Part shown: piece by piece, positions 34,382-47,900 of the stretch | Numbering within the stretch: the stretch's first letter is position 1 | Layout: every line of letters begins with the position of its first letter | Assembly (NCBI RefSeq): GCF_000002425.4 | Contig: NC_037263.1 | Coordinates: 6,572,959 to 6,636,958 of the forward strand | Origin: Physcomitrium patens | Taxonomy: Eukaryota; Streptophyta; Bryopsida; Funariales; Funariaceae | Direction: 5' to 3' | Length of the DNA stretch: 64,000 bases | Made by a program: the position numbers and the translations under genes | Notes under the pieces: generated by a model | Told to the model about the DNA's origin: nothing | The model's input: the letters and a program-made list of their open reading frames with translations, nothing else | Databases searched by the model: none

Positions 34382-37300
34382 CGAAATTTAAGTAACGTAG
34401 TAAAAAAATAATGCACTCAAGCATTTGTAAAATGGCCTTATGTCCATATAAAAACATAGTCTTTGCAATTATAATGTAAGTGTTCTTTTTTGCTCTATTT
34501 TGGCTGTTTTTTTTTTCCAAAGGTGTGGTCTATGGAACTAGGATTTAATGACTATTCTATTCTAAATAAGGACTTAATATGTGACTTCTTTGTCCAATTG
34601 TAGTTTTGCTTTGGCTCATGTTTGTACTATGACTATCAAAAATTTATAATCTCTCTCTCCATCTTTGCATATTATTGTATCAACTATTGATAAGATAAAA
34701 TAAGTCTTTGTTTGTAATGTTTGTAGATGCCATGGAAGTGTAGATGTGTAGTTGTAGGTCTAAGGCCAACTTATTTTGGTATTATTGTGTGTAACAGAGA
34801 AGTTGGTGATGTAAAGAGAAGAGAGCTTCAAATAAGCATTAGTGAATATTCAGCTGATGTATGGTTTGGATTCTTTGTTCATATTCTATCTTGTCGAATA
34901 TGTTTTATATTTCCAAGTTTAGTTCCATATCATTAATTATAGTTGTATTGGTTGAAGTTGTTGGGGTTGGCTTTATTGAGGTATTGTCAAAGGAGGTTGG
35001 TGATATCTATTTGGAAATTGTTGTGGACTATTGTGATATTGGTTCATTGAAGTAATGTACAAGGTCTTTAGAAAGTAAAGATTGGAAGACAAAAGGAGAA
35101 GATTGTAGGTGGATTTGTTGAGATTCTAGATTAAAATATATTATCTTTTATCCAAAGTTGTATAAATATGATTTTTTTTATTGTTTTTACCTTTCTAGTA
35201 TAATTGTAACATTGTAGATCTTGCCATGCTTCAATTTTAATGTGTATGGTTGCCTTTTAAGCTCTAGAGAGTACAAAATCAGTATAGTAGGAGGTGTGAT
35301 CTTTGTCAAATGGACAATTGTTTACCTAAATATACCAAAATATGAAGGATCACAGTATGAGCCATGATATATCCAAAGAGACCTTGATTGAGGGAGTAAG
35401 AGTTGTTGTGAGGTGAGGATCAAGGTTGACTCATCTATTGTTGTATTACTTGAAGCCTTGCTTGAAAATACACCAAGCACTTGGTTGTAGAAGGTAGAAG
35501 GAATATTGCAACAACAAGATTTTATTTCTAATAGAATCCTAAAAAACTCCAAGTAAAACTTAACAGTGCTAATTAAGCTTTAATATATCCAAAGAAACCT
35601 CAAAGTAGTTACAAAATAAGTATGAAGAAATCCTAAATTCCACTCAGGTATTAGCCGGTATCCTATTTCAATCTAAATGTTAAACTTTTAGTACCAATAT
35701 CTTCTTCTTGAACTATTGAATTGCCTCCAAAATAAATTTAAACTATAAAAAATCAAATCTAGTGTCTATAAAAAAAAATTACTTCAATCTAATTAATAAA
35801 TTACTAAAAATCTTAAAAATACTCATTGACCCTCAAATTCGAATTTTTGAGACCTCAATCTACAAAATCCTTTATACACTTTAATTCTAACTATTTGATT
35901 GAATTTAAAATCTTTATACATACTTACAACTAGAACACCAAAACATTGCCTATAATTCATCCATACACACACCAAAAAATTCAAGAAATCTTTAATTTTT
36001 TAAACATGATTTTAATTTCTAAAATCTAATCCAACCAAGAATATTATTAACTTTGAAAATCTCCCAAAAATTTAATATTAATTCAATTGATATAAAACTA
36101 GTGCTCACAAATTTCTTTCCTATTTCACTTTCAAATCCTACTCTTTAATCTATCAAAGAACTTTGGAGTTGCCATAGCTATGTAGTTTTGTGCCTTGGGA
36201 TCTAATTTCAACTCAGGTTGACAAGTGGTCCTCTCTAGGTATCAATATTTGGTAATTTGGATTAATTTTTGCTTGAACATATTGATATCTTCCTTCATAA
36301 CATTTCTATATCAATTACTCATCTCATTTACTTTGATTTGAAGTCTTTATGCATCTACAAAGTAAATAGAAGCTTCTTTTCTAAAAATAGTATTAAGACT
36401 AAATTTTTTATTATCTTCCTATCATTTATTCTTATTTTTTCTATTACATCTTCTTAATAGGTTGTATTTAATAACATACATATTTTTATTTTTTACCATA
36501 TAGTTGTATTAGTATACAACATTATATAAGGTATTGTTCTACTTTGTAAGTAGTGAAAGATGTGCAGGTTGTTGGAACACGTTGTATCTATGCCATATTG
36601 TGTTATTGTGAGGGCACTCCTAAAAGGCATAAAATATTGATTTTAAAGTATTGGTGTTGAAGAGAGAGCATTGGCCATCTCTCTTCATGACTTATTGTCA
36701 TATTCCTAGTAGTATACCTCCTACTAATATTAGCCATTATAAGGCTAATAGTTTTCAAAGGAGCCATGGGTGCCAAAGAATTATATAAGCTTATTTTTTA
36801 GATTTGAGTCTGAAGTAGTGATTATTAAAAATAGCTTCACCTTTTGGAGGAACAGTCTTGGCTTGGCTTTATTCTCTATATCCTTATTTTATTATATAAT
36901 TAAATAAATTAGTATGTATTAAGTTGCTTTGATATTTCTATTGTTAGTTAGCAAAATCTATAGAAAGATATTGAATTAGAATGGCTCCACTGAGCAATTT
37001 AATAGTATGTCTAAAAGGACAAGTTAAGGAATTGAATACTCCAAGAACTGCCATCAAGCCTTATCACATTATTATGGTGACCCATTTGACTTTCTTGTCA
37101 TCAAGGTGGATGGATCCTATAGGCACAAGATTTATTTCTTCAAAAATTGTGACAATATACTTGTCACCTTATAAAACACCATCTATTATGTTAAGGATGT
37201 GGAATATTTCCATGATTATATTGATAGTGTATAGTATCTACTATTCAATGTGTGTTTAAGTTTGAGCCTCTTTAGGATATCAAATATATTATCAAGTAGT

Positions 37301-37439
37301 TGAGAACATTGATTTTTTATTCTTTTTGTACTAATAATGGAAAGAATTATTGTATTGTGTCAACCTAGTGTAATTGGGTACCAAAGGTCGTTACAAGTTT
37401 GTAATCCTTGTCTTACTCACATATTGTATTATTAAGCCA
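34382..37439. other. AT-rich noncoding stretch
   Basis: No exon or element was recognised with confidence. Small open frames at 34727-35055 and 35322-35552 have no recognisable domains. 36900-37440 could hold the 3' end of the neighbouring LINE, since the minus strand can be read in fragments, but I could not confirm it. Confidence 0.4.
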
Positions 37440-39620
37440 TATTATGTCTTTATATAATGCCGTTTGGTACTTTAAGAAAAGAATTAATCAATAGTAGTTG
37501 TTGTAATATTTTATCCCTCTGATATAGAGTGAATTGTTTTATGTCAATTTGGATTTCTTGTCATCCTTGTCTTGTTGTGATCTAGAAAAGAGAACCTTGG
37601 TTGTAGACCAATATCTTTGTCCTCACGATCTAGTGGAGGTTGGAATATCAAAGTCCATCTTTGCAATATTGCACTTTTATTACTCTATATCAAAGAAGCA
37701 CTTTTCAGAGCACTTCTTTCAATACTATGTCCCTTGCAATTATTTTAGCTAATAGTGCTTGTATTTGGAGTTCAAGATTAAAAACTTTGAAGCCTCTGTG
37801 GATGATAGATTGTATAGTGATACTCGACTAGACCTTAGTTCATATAGTACATACAATTATGTCAGACCAAAGGTAATATTACATGAATGCTTTGATTTAT
37901 TTGAAGTTTTTAGTTTCTATACTTACACATACAATAATGTATCAAATTGATGCCAAGATAAATTGGTTGATGATTACAATCCTTTTTGTTAGTGATAGTT
38001 GTATTGAATCCTATTTAATTAATTGTGTTGTGATTTGGCATAGAATTTTTGTTCTATTCTCTGTTAGAGGTATATAGAATCTAATTGAGAATCCAAGATA
38101 GCACCTCAAGGAATCCGACCTACTCTATTGAACTCTCTACTTTGTCTTGCATGGTCTTAAAGAAGCCCATGTAGTTGTTATTTTATGCAGGTTGATTTTT
38201 GCCCCAAAAGTCATGTAGTATAGATCTAATACCTTCATTATATTTTGTAAGTTTTTATAGTCACTCTTTAGAAATAATAAGGTGTCATCAACAAATATTG
38301 AAGTAGTATGATGTGTTGATTTGGATAAAGTAAGTCCTTCTACCATGTATTTGGAGTCATCCAATATGTATCCTACAGCATCTACTTGAAAGAAGAATAA
38401 GTATGGTGCTAAGAAGAAGCCTTGGCATATTCATCTTTCTAATCAAAAGGATGTGCCTTGTTCTCCATTGATAGTTATGAGTAATTTGGCTTCAATATAA
38501 AGTACCATTATTTATTTGATTTAATTATATAAAAAATCTACTTATTTTATGGTTTCTTGGAAGAAGGTCCAACTAATTCTATTGTAAGCTTTTTCAAAGT
38601 CCAATAGCATTAATACTAGATCTTGGTTGTTTTTTTTTTTGTCCAAGTTATGGCTTTAGCTGTAAGAAAAACGTTGCTACACATGCATTTGCCCTTTATG
38701 AACCTTTTTTGAGATTTTTGGATCCATCAAGTTAAGTTTGGGTTTAATCTATTGGCTAAGAATTTAGTAATTATTTTGAATATTATATTGAGAATAGAGA
38801 TTGGTCGATTATTGGTGATCAATGAGACATCTCTAAATATTATGTATGTTACTTATTTTTATTTTTCTGAAAAGGTATCTTTAGAAGAAGATTTCTTTCA
38901 TAAATTCAACCATGTTGGATTCAATATCTTTTTAGCATCTTTGGAAGAATTCAACTGGAATCATGTCAATCTTGGAATTTTTTTGCTAAAGAAGAACTTT
39001 CACTGCGGCCTTAATTTTCTCAATTAAGATATTTTTTGTCTGATATAATGTCTTAGGTGCCAGTGATCAGTTTAAGCATACTGGATATGCATAGCAACTT
39101 GGCTAAGGTATTCGTTTCTATCTCCTTGTCTTGAGTGAAGAAATTTTGGTAGTATTCTTGGGCATAGGAGACCATGCCTTGCTATTGTCATAGTATACAA
39201 CCACCTACATTAAATTCTTTAATACAGACATTCTTATGTCTAGTAATGTAGTAGTGGAAGAAATTAATGATACATCTATTGTCTACTCTAGTGTACTTGG
39301 TAGATGTTGAGGTGAATTATTTTTCTAGCTTCTTGTATTGTATTTGTTGGATTTGGTTTTGAGATAAGTTGAGTTTTTCATGAGCTGTTAGATTGTTCCA
39401 ATTTAATTGTAGGAGTACTTTGGCTTCAAGGAGTTGTGTGAGTTGAGTTTGATATAGGTGTTTCTAAGTATCCCATTTGTTCTTGGCAATTTTGATGTTT
39501 TTGGCTTGGATTGCTTTGGCTCTAATCAACTGAGCTATTCCAGCTTCATATATACATTCCATACTAACTTTTATCTATATGAATTTTTTCTTTACCACAT
39601 AGAATATTCTTCTTTTATTT
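37440..39620 (-). mobile_element. LINE (non-LTR retrotransposon) reverse transcriptase relic
   Basis: Minus-strand blocks in the order of a LINE ORF2, spread over frames: a pre-RT linker (AQEYYQNFFTQDKEI, 39200-39100; PVEFFQRC-like near 38940), NNRPISILNIIFKIITKFLANRL (38830-38750), KRFIKGKCMCSNVF, LLDFEKAYNRISWTFFQ (38610-38555), GFFLAPYLFF (near 38410), and the palm block TSIFVDDTLLFL (near 38290). A post-RT part with LGFSIRFYIPLTENRTKIL follows near 38100-38040 and continues in fragments to about 37500. The endonuclease domain was not found. All frames are interrupted and neither end is defined. Confidence 0.8.
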
Positions 39621-39920
39621 TGATATGGAATATATCTAATACTATTTTTACATTTGTTGACATAGTATAGAATATAAACAATAAGCTATAACTTTAATTT
39701 CTAAATAGAATCAAAATATATTTAAAAAATATAACTTATAAATTCTAACTAATTATTTATTTAGCAAGTATTATGAAGTTGTCATGAGCCCAAAAGTTTG
39801 TGCTCATTGAACTTCAAACCTTTACGTGAGTAGTCACAAAAAACTAATCATTTTGGAATCTCTTCACTAGAAAAGATTGCGGAGGATATTGTCCATATAA
39901 GCTGAGCAACTGAAGCCTCT

Positions 39921-40479
39921 TATCATGGACATACACATGTAAGCTAGTAATTACCTATATAAATAGGAAGAAGTAAGTAGAAGTACGTAAAAGTAAGTTA
40001 ATTCTATAATATCTTTTATAGAAGCTTCTTAGAAGCTTCTTAGACATTGCTTTGACTTTATAAGTGCCTATAATTGATTTTTTGGATTAAAAAAGTAGTC
40101 AACAAGTTGGCCATGTGCCACACATATTATTAGCTTGAAGACCAAGCTATTTATATGGCCTATACACAAAAAAACTTGCCTTGTAAGTCAAGATATGTAT
40201 CCTATAAAGTCAATACATATTAGAGGTCCTATAGAACATTGCCACATAGCCTGTACTTAGATAGTATATATAGAAATAAGAGTGAAGTTTTCTTCACTTT
40301 TATCAACTCTTTTCTTGCTTCTAGTCTAATTTCAAGAGTCTCAAGTTTTCTTGTCTTCTGAGAATAAGCTATTTCAGTTTCTTTTTAATATGCGTACTTC
40401 TTTATTTCTATTTTTTTACTCTTTCTTTTATACGAATTTTACTAGTTTATGCATCATCTTTTAGTTCATGTCCTTGATA
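39921..40479 (+). repeat. Solo LTR of family D, inverted relative to element D
   Basis: The reverse complement aligns with the family D LTR over its whole length. The ends read TATCATGG and TTGATA, so both terminal dinucleotides show G-to-A or C-to-T change from TG...CA. Flanks CCTCT (39916-39920) and CCTCC (40480-40484) form a 5-bp target duplication with one mismatch. No internal sequence is present, so the copy arose by LTR-LTR recombination. Confidence 0.85.
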
Positions 40480-43400
40480 CCTCCCTACCTTGGAAGCCAA
40501 CACTTCTGTGTTATAGATAGTTAGAATAATTTCAGCCGACCTTGAAATTTAGAACCAAATTCACATTCTGTTTTTCATTATTGTCGTAGAATTACGACTA
40601 AGAGATTGCTCTTTTAAGGTCTTAAGATAATTCCACATCAACTGAAACTCATTTTTGCCTAGGGAATAAAAATAGCTCCAAGTATAAATCCCAGTGTCAT
40701 ACTAGTGGTTAAATGATATTCTGTGCCACAATATTAATGATGTTTTAAATGCTTCTGATCATAAGAGGGATTTGTGTTCAAAAACAGTATTGAGAAACAT
40801 AATATGATGTGCATAGTGCAAGTACTTGTGAACAATTGTGTACCATACCATGTAGAAGATGTTTCTAAGGTTTTAGTTAGGAGAACTTAAACCTATCACT
40901 TAATGCAAGAATAGATTCATTGCTTAACATAGAAGAAAAAAGTTGAAGTTTAGTGGGTGAATTCTACACTACTTTAAGGTAATCAGATTGTAATTTTAAT
41001 GGAGTTTACCTGATTGCATAATTTCCAGTGAATTCAAAAGATATGATATTTACATGTCTCTTTTTTGCAGCTGCCTTCACATTGTTATTTCCACTCAATT
41101 AGAACATTGCTTGCAATGTAGATTCAGACAGAGGTTTCAAAGAAATAATTATAGCAACATCTATCAATAGTGCAAGGCTTAGAGTTCAAATTTGAAATTG
41201 TAAGTAGAAGGTTAGGAGCCTAAAATATTTTTTTATATTATTAATAAAAATACCTGAAATACCAAATATAAAAATAAAAAAATATCCTAATTATTCCTCT
41301 CACTGATCGACATTGATTACCAACTGCATGTCTTTTGACGTAGAGTGTCAACTACATGATTTTTGATACAAAGAAATTTAGTAGAGTAGATGTATTTGTC
41401 TTTGTTGTTAAATTCCACTCCTAAAGCCTGCAAATGTGAAGAATTTCAAACTTAATTTCATTGTAATTACATGAAAAATGACACAACTTTGTGCAAGCCT
41501 ATGCAAAGGTAACAATGTCACCAACACAATTGATTAGCAAAACTAACTCCTCTAAATCATGAACCCTAAACCTAGAAGGTAATCATATGTCTATAGTAAT
41601 TGAAACTATATATCACAAGTGAATCTATGAAATAAGCTACCCACAAAAATGCTACAAAAAAAAAAAACTTATAGGATGCAAAACAAAAGCATAGCAAGTG
41701 TAAGATCGAACAAAATATTTACCAACATAGATTGCAAACAACTTACCTTCAAATTAGGAATAGAAGGAAGGATAGCCTACAAAATAATTTTGGTAGCATA
41801 AATAGAAGAAAAAGAAGAAGAAGTAGCAAGGCCTTATATAATCAATCCTAAGACAATCATCCTAAGACAATCCGTTTCATATAAGCCATTGACAAACATT
41901 AATCTCAATTGGCACAATTCATAGTTGCTTAGAGTTATAGAGTCTTAATCACTTAAGATGGCTCGAGTGTCAAACAAGATACTTCTTCAAAAAAAAACTC
42001 AATTTTCTTGCAAGTCCAATCAACCACATACAACTTTTTTCTCTTTTCCTACTAAAAGACAAACTTGTCTAACTGTCTAGATTGCCTCTTAGGAACAATT
42101 ACAAGCACTTGTAGCATGATTATACAAGAGACCTTCAAAAATTATTTAAAAATCCTTCCACGAAGCGAATTGATGGTAGCCAATTGCTCAACAAAGATTG
42201 AGACACATAACAACAAAACTTACACAATTGAGATTTTCTATGACAACCAACAATTCATCTTTCAAATTTAATATATAGATTCTTTTAAAAAAAACTTTTT
42301 TTTATGCATAAAAAACAATCATATTGAAAGCTAAACCATATAGATATGATTCTACAAGGAAACAAACTTACGTTGATTCACATCCTCGGGGATTGCTTCA
42401 ACAGGAGTATCTTCTTTTTTTTCTACCATTTAATTCATTTTTATAATCAAGCCCATCACATAAAAACCTCTACCGCAATCTTGTACTCTTCTACTTTCAT
42501 ATACGTCAAAACAATTACTCAAAGGTTACAAAAACATATCAATTCAAAGCTTGAAAAATCCTAGCTTGAAAATCCAACTTCCAACAAATCTAGTTACCAA
42601 CCTAATCTAACTCTCTAATACATAAAATAAATTTTTAAAATTTCTTTGCTATAGAATAAAGAGCCTATACCTAGAAAAATTGAACAATTGAGTAAGAAAA
42701 AAAGATGTCTTTACAACTCAACAATTGACAAATCCAACAAAACAAGTTTTATAATTTGATCACAAAGCTGAAAAACCTCTCACAATTTCTACAACTCAAT
42801 TGAAAAACAGCAGGGGCTTAAAGGAAAATACAAATACTTGGGAGAAGATCTAAGGCCGTTTTAAAGTCCAAAGAATCCAAAGAATCTCAATTACTATGGT
42901 ATTGCAAAGAATGTAACCTATTTATGTAAGAAATGGTTATATCTTGCTAAATGTATCTATGTTTTTTCAAACAAGGATGTTGCTGATACTCTTGGTCTTG
43001 ACTCTGGAATGTGGATGAAAGAAACTTTGTGGACAACATTGTATTCATATGTATACAAAGAAATTAATCTACATCCAATTATTATTGTGAGATCTCACTT
43101 GCTATCTCAATTTTATGGGTAAAATTCACTATTGCAGTACGTAAATTATACCAATTTTGTGATGTCTTCTTATGTTTTTTCCTCAAAGTTGAACTATCTT
43201 TACCCAATTACATTGAATTTGGGACAAATCATTAAAAAAAGAGGAATTTTGAAGATACAATTCCAAATATAAAAATATAAAAATAAAGTTAAAAAAAATA
43301 AAATAAGAGGATGATAAATTCCTTATGTTGATTAAGTGTAAATAGTATGTACAAGCAAGATCCACAAGATTGGTGACACAATACAAAGTGTAAAAAAATG

Positions 43401-43645
43401 GTGGTAACTTGAAAAAGAATTATATGACATTAGTTTTGCAATGAAAACACAAAATTTATTTTAAAGATAACTGTAAATATGTAAAAAAATAAAATACATA
43501 ACTATTTTTTTTATTAAATTAATAAAAATAAAAAAATATATAATAATATCATAATATATATATATATAAATAGAATTTTATTTTTATTTTAAAATTTTAA
43601 GTCTAAATATGTCAAAAAATATCTTAATTTTAACCATTGTATCCA
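40480..43645. other. AT-rich noncoding stretch
   Basis: No recognisable domains. 42880-43140 has slightly more coding-like composition but no open frame of useful length. Short A-runs are scattered throughout. Confidence 0.45.
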
Positions 43646-43793
43646 AAAAAAAAAAAAAAAAAAAAAAAATGGTTTCATTTCTTTTTGAGATCATTTTTAA
43701 CAACTTTAGTGCTATTTCAAACAAAAATAATTGGTTTCATTTCTTTTTGAGATCATTTTTAATAACTTTAGTTCTATATCAAACAAAACAAAC
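43646..43793 (+). repeat. Poly-A tract followed by a 62-bp tandem duplication
   Basis: An A run of about 24 bases ends at 43669. GGTTTCATTTCTTTTTGAGA starts at 43671 and again at 43733, and the two copies differ at only a few positions. A CAAAA-type tract follows to about 43806. Confidence 0.8.
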
Positions 43794-43869
43794 AAAACAA
43801 ACAAAAAAAATAGGTACATGTATATGTATATATAATGCTTTATCCAATATGAAAAAATGCACAATTTTT

Positions 43870-44905
43870 TTATAAAAATGAGACACATCTCTAAAGAAAA
43901 CCAACTTTAAGATAGGCAATTCAAACCACATCTGTTAATGCATTATTTCTACAATAGAATATTTAATTTTGATTCCATTGAATTTTTTTTTTTTATCTTT
44001 ATAAAACATCTTCATCGTGGCTTATCGAAACAAATATTAACGCAAATGTTTGCAGTTAATTGAAGGAAGTTAGAGAGTAGACAGAAGTCAGGGGTCTAAC
44101 TTTCAGGTCTGAATCGAAGGTTCGGCCAAAATTTGCTGTGAAAAGAAGTTTCTCCAATCGTCCCACCCCATCTTTCATCACCCAGTTCAGAGCAGCAGCT
44201 GCATCAATTGTTGTGCACAATCCTTATAAATCAACGCAACAGATCAACTCCACCCAGAGTGGCGCCGATCACACAACCGTAAAGCAAAACCGTAATCCTC
44301 AGCGGCTAAAACCAGTTGAAAACATATGCGTTGGATTGCAGTTCAGTCGACATGGGGGCCTCGTATTAGTTGTTGATGACATGAAATTCGAAATTCGAAC
44401 TTTGAACTTCGAAATTCGAAATGTTTGCGACTAGGAAACAAAACATAGAAAAATGCACAAGCAAAACAGACAGAAAACGGTATGAAATCCAAGAGAAAGA
44501 GGAGATTGGTAGAGACCGATACTCGAAGTAAATATTAGTTTCTGGTTCAATGAAAACATCAAATGGAGGAGCTGCAGAGTAAGTGTAAGGCTGGGAATGC
44601 TGACCGCATTCAAAGCGACCATAGGATTAATTTCAAGCGCGATCACAGTTCTATGACCGCCAGCAGACGTATCAGCGTGGATAGGTAAACGCATCAAGCA
44701 ACAAACTACTCCCGCATCACATTCTAGCAAATGAACCTTTGCTGAAGTTGTGAACACAGCTCAGGGATTCCCGAATAAATATTAAATTCATTCGCTATTT
44801 ACAACCCATTTCCAGAATCCGGGATTGTTACCCCCCCCCCCCCCCCCCAACCACAGCCGTGCCAAAGTTTTTCAGATGTCATAGGTGCCACTGATGCGAT
44901 TGACC
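43870..44905 (+). repeat. Left arm of large interrupted inverted repeat
   Basis: The reverse complement matches three blocks on the right: 62600-62750 (with 43870-44011), 61140-61900 (with 44011-44770) and 60055-60130 (with 44790-44840). A short block at 44875-44905 matches 60405-60440. The middle block is by far the best conserved, about 95 percent by eye. It contains two overlapping ORFs on opposite strands, 98 and 108 codons, that stay open in both arms. A C homopolymer of 18 lies at 44831-44848. This could be two copies of one unclassified element or a rearranged duplication. Confidence 0.75.
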
Positions 44906-44928
44906 CAATACTCCCTGTGGCTGTGCAG

Positions 44929-47900
44929 GTGAAGTTCTCATCCTTGGCGTGGACGCATCACAACAAGGACTTCGTCTACAACCGTTATCCAAAACCTACG
45001 TCTGTTCTTGTGTCTCCATTGCTGAAGTTGTGCTATAGGGAGCTTGAGTTTATGACACTTTGTTAGAAATTTTTCCCAGCCCTTCAGATCTTATGATGTT
45101 CCTTTACCCGACTAAGATGACATGTTAAATGACAGTATGAACGAGATTGAAGACGAAGGCACTGAGACAGATTCAAACCTCTTCCAAGAATTACATTATC
45201 ACTTTCTGGGAACTGACCAAAGTCAAGATATACTGTGTTGGAGAGATTCTGAACATGCTGAATGGTTTTCTCGTGCAGAGCTTACTTACGATGGCCAGGT
45301 AATTTCGTATTAACTTGTGCTTGAGAAATAAATATACATACACCTTTCTCTTGCTGTTGACTAGAATCTACATACCAGTGGAAAATGTATTTTGAATTTA
45401 CTATTATCCTTCTATTATTGTCACTATCCACCCTTTTGTAATAAAAGAGATACTCAGGTTACAAAGAGGTAACCGTGGCAAATACATTTTCTTCTTGAAA
45501 AAGAATTTTACATCTGGTTGTATGGTTCCAGTACTTGGTGTTATCCATTGAAGAGAGTTGTGACCCAGGCAACAGACTCTACTACTACAATCTTTCCACT
45601 TTGCCTCGAGGACTGGAAGGGCTGAGACAAAACTGATTGATAAGTTCGATGCTCAGTATGGGCTGGTTGCAAATGAAGGATCACTTTTCACCTTCTTGAC
45701 CAACAAGGATGCACCCAAGAATAAATTGACAAGGGTTAGTCTTGATGATCCATCTTCTTGGAAGGATGTGGTTCCAGAATCGGAAAGTGATGTCCTTACA
45801 TCAGCTGACCTGGTTAATAGACAGCAGTTAGTCTTATGCTATATGAATGATGTAAAACATCAGCTTCAGATGCATGACCTTCAAAGCGGTCATTTGCTTC
45901 AGAAATTACCTCTTGAAATTGGCTCAATATCCGAAATTTCAAGTAGACCAGAAGATGCTGATTTCTTCTACAGTTTCACAAGCTTTCTCACCCCTGGAAT
46001 TATCTACCGATGCGATTTCACTTCTGGAACTCCTGATTTATCAGTGCTGAAGGAGACTAAAATTGCCAATTGGGATAGATCATTGTTTGAGATTCGCCAG
46101 GTACAGATTTATGCTTCTATTCTGATATTCTTCTCTCTCTCTCTCTCTAACTTTTCGTATGCTTGCTGTTTTTTCCTACTATTTTCCAATTCAAAAATGA
46201 CCTATACTATTATTGCCCAACCTCTCAACTTCGACATTTGGATTCTTATCCTTCAAATTCTCCTTATTGGAGTACTTTTAAAAATAAAACTCTCTCAGCT
46301 AAAGACCAGAAATTCTGGATTGCGGTTTCTTACATAATTCAAAATATGCAGGAATTTGCGACAAGCAAGGATGAGACTAGAGTGCCTATGTTTGTGGTTG
46401 CGAAAAAAGGTCTGGTCCGAAACGGAGATCATCCAGCTGTACTCTATGGGTATGGAGGCTTCAACGTCAGTCTGATGCCATTTTTCAGTGTGTCTCGGCT
46501 GGTGTTAGTCCAGCATTATGGAGCAGTAGTTGCAACTGCAAATACCAGGGGTGGAGGAGAATATGGAGAGAAGTGGCACAAGGCTGGTGCTCTAGCAAAT
46601 AAACAAAACTGTTTCGATGATTTCATTGCATGTGACGAACACTTAATAAAAGAAGGATATAAGCAAAATAAAAAGTTGTGCATTGAAGGTAAGAGTAATG
46701 GAGGTTTGCTGGTGGCTGTCTGCATCAATCAGGTGCTTACTGTTAACATCTCTGTTTTAGGGCCTCTATAAAGAAGATTTATTATTTGATATTTCTAGCT
46801 TAATCTTACTCGGTAGCATGCTGATCCAGTTACTCATCCATTCGATTTCTCGCACTTTATTAATGATTTTCAGTCTTATCTGCTCTCCTCCATCATCTTT
46901 GCCGAGACCGGATTTGTTTGGGTGTGCTTTGGCCCATGTGGGTGTAATGGATATGCTCCGATTTCAGAAATTTACTATTGGTAAAGCCATTGTAGTGGTT
47001 GCCTTTTTTTCACAAATATTGCATTAGATTTCTATTTCTCATTGATCTTAGTATATTTCTGTTTTTGAAGGTTTCTGTTTCTGAATGCGTGAGAGCTTTC
47101 AATAATGCAAAAGTTTATATTCCTTGGTCAGGTCATGCGTGGATTTCAGATTATGGTTGTGCTGATATTGCAGAGGAATTCGACTGGCTGATCAAGTAAG
47201 CATCCTTTTGCATATTACAAGCATTTCATATCGTATTTTAAGTACCAGTCTCATTGCAGTGACGAAAAAAACAATTTCTAAGCAAACTTAATCTTCAAGT
47301 CAAGTGCATATTTTGTGTGGACTTAGTGAGAACATGAAGTAATCGAGCTGAGTCTACGGTTTTGGTTCTACTTCATGTTGATCATGTGTCTTCTTTTGTG
47401 TAGTTATAGCCCATTGCATAATGTAAAAAGACCATGGGAAAATGGTACCAAGTCTATTCAGTATCCCGCTACCACCCTATTTACAGCAGATCACGATGAC
47501 CGAGTTGTTCCCTCACATTCATTGAAGCTTCTCGCTGTATGCACTCTTAAAAACTTTCTGATTTCTTCTTTGATTCTATATTGAATACTCTCAAGGATTT
47601 ATCCGAAAAATCTCTCTTCTCCTCATCAGCTATTCATTGTTGTGGGCGGACAGACATTGCAGTATGAACTTTGCACTAGTTTGGACAACAGCCAGCGGAC
47701 AAATCCAATAATAAGAAGGATTGAAACAGGGGCTGGTCATGGATCTGGTCGCCCAACCATGAAAATTGTAAGTCTCAGAAATGGTTTCTATGTCTTGATA
47801 CCTCGACTTGCATCATTTTATTTTCACTATACAAAAATATTTCAGTGGATAGGGTTCTCCAGATCAACCTACTGAGTGCAATGAAAATTAATTTAAATTA

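Noticed and set aside
34727..35055. Overlapping plus-strand ORFs of 64 and 69 codons
   Set aside because: Short, AT-rich, with no domains, splice context or conserved motifs.
36981..37259. Plus-strand ORF of 92 codons
   Set aside because: The opposite strand reads in fragments that may be the LINE tail; the plus-strand ORF is more likely its shadow.
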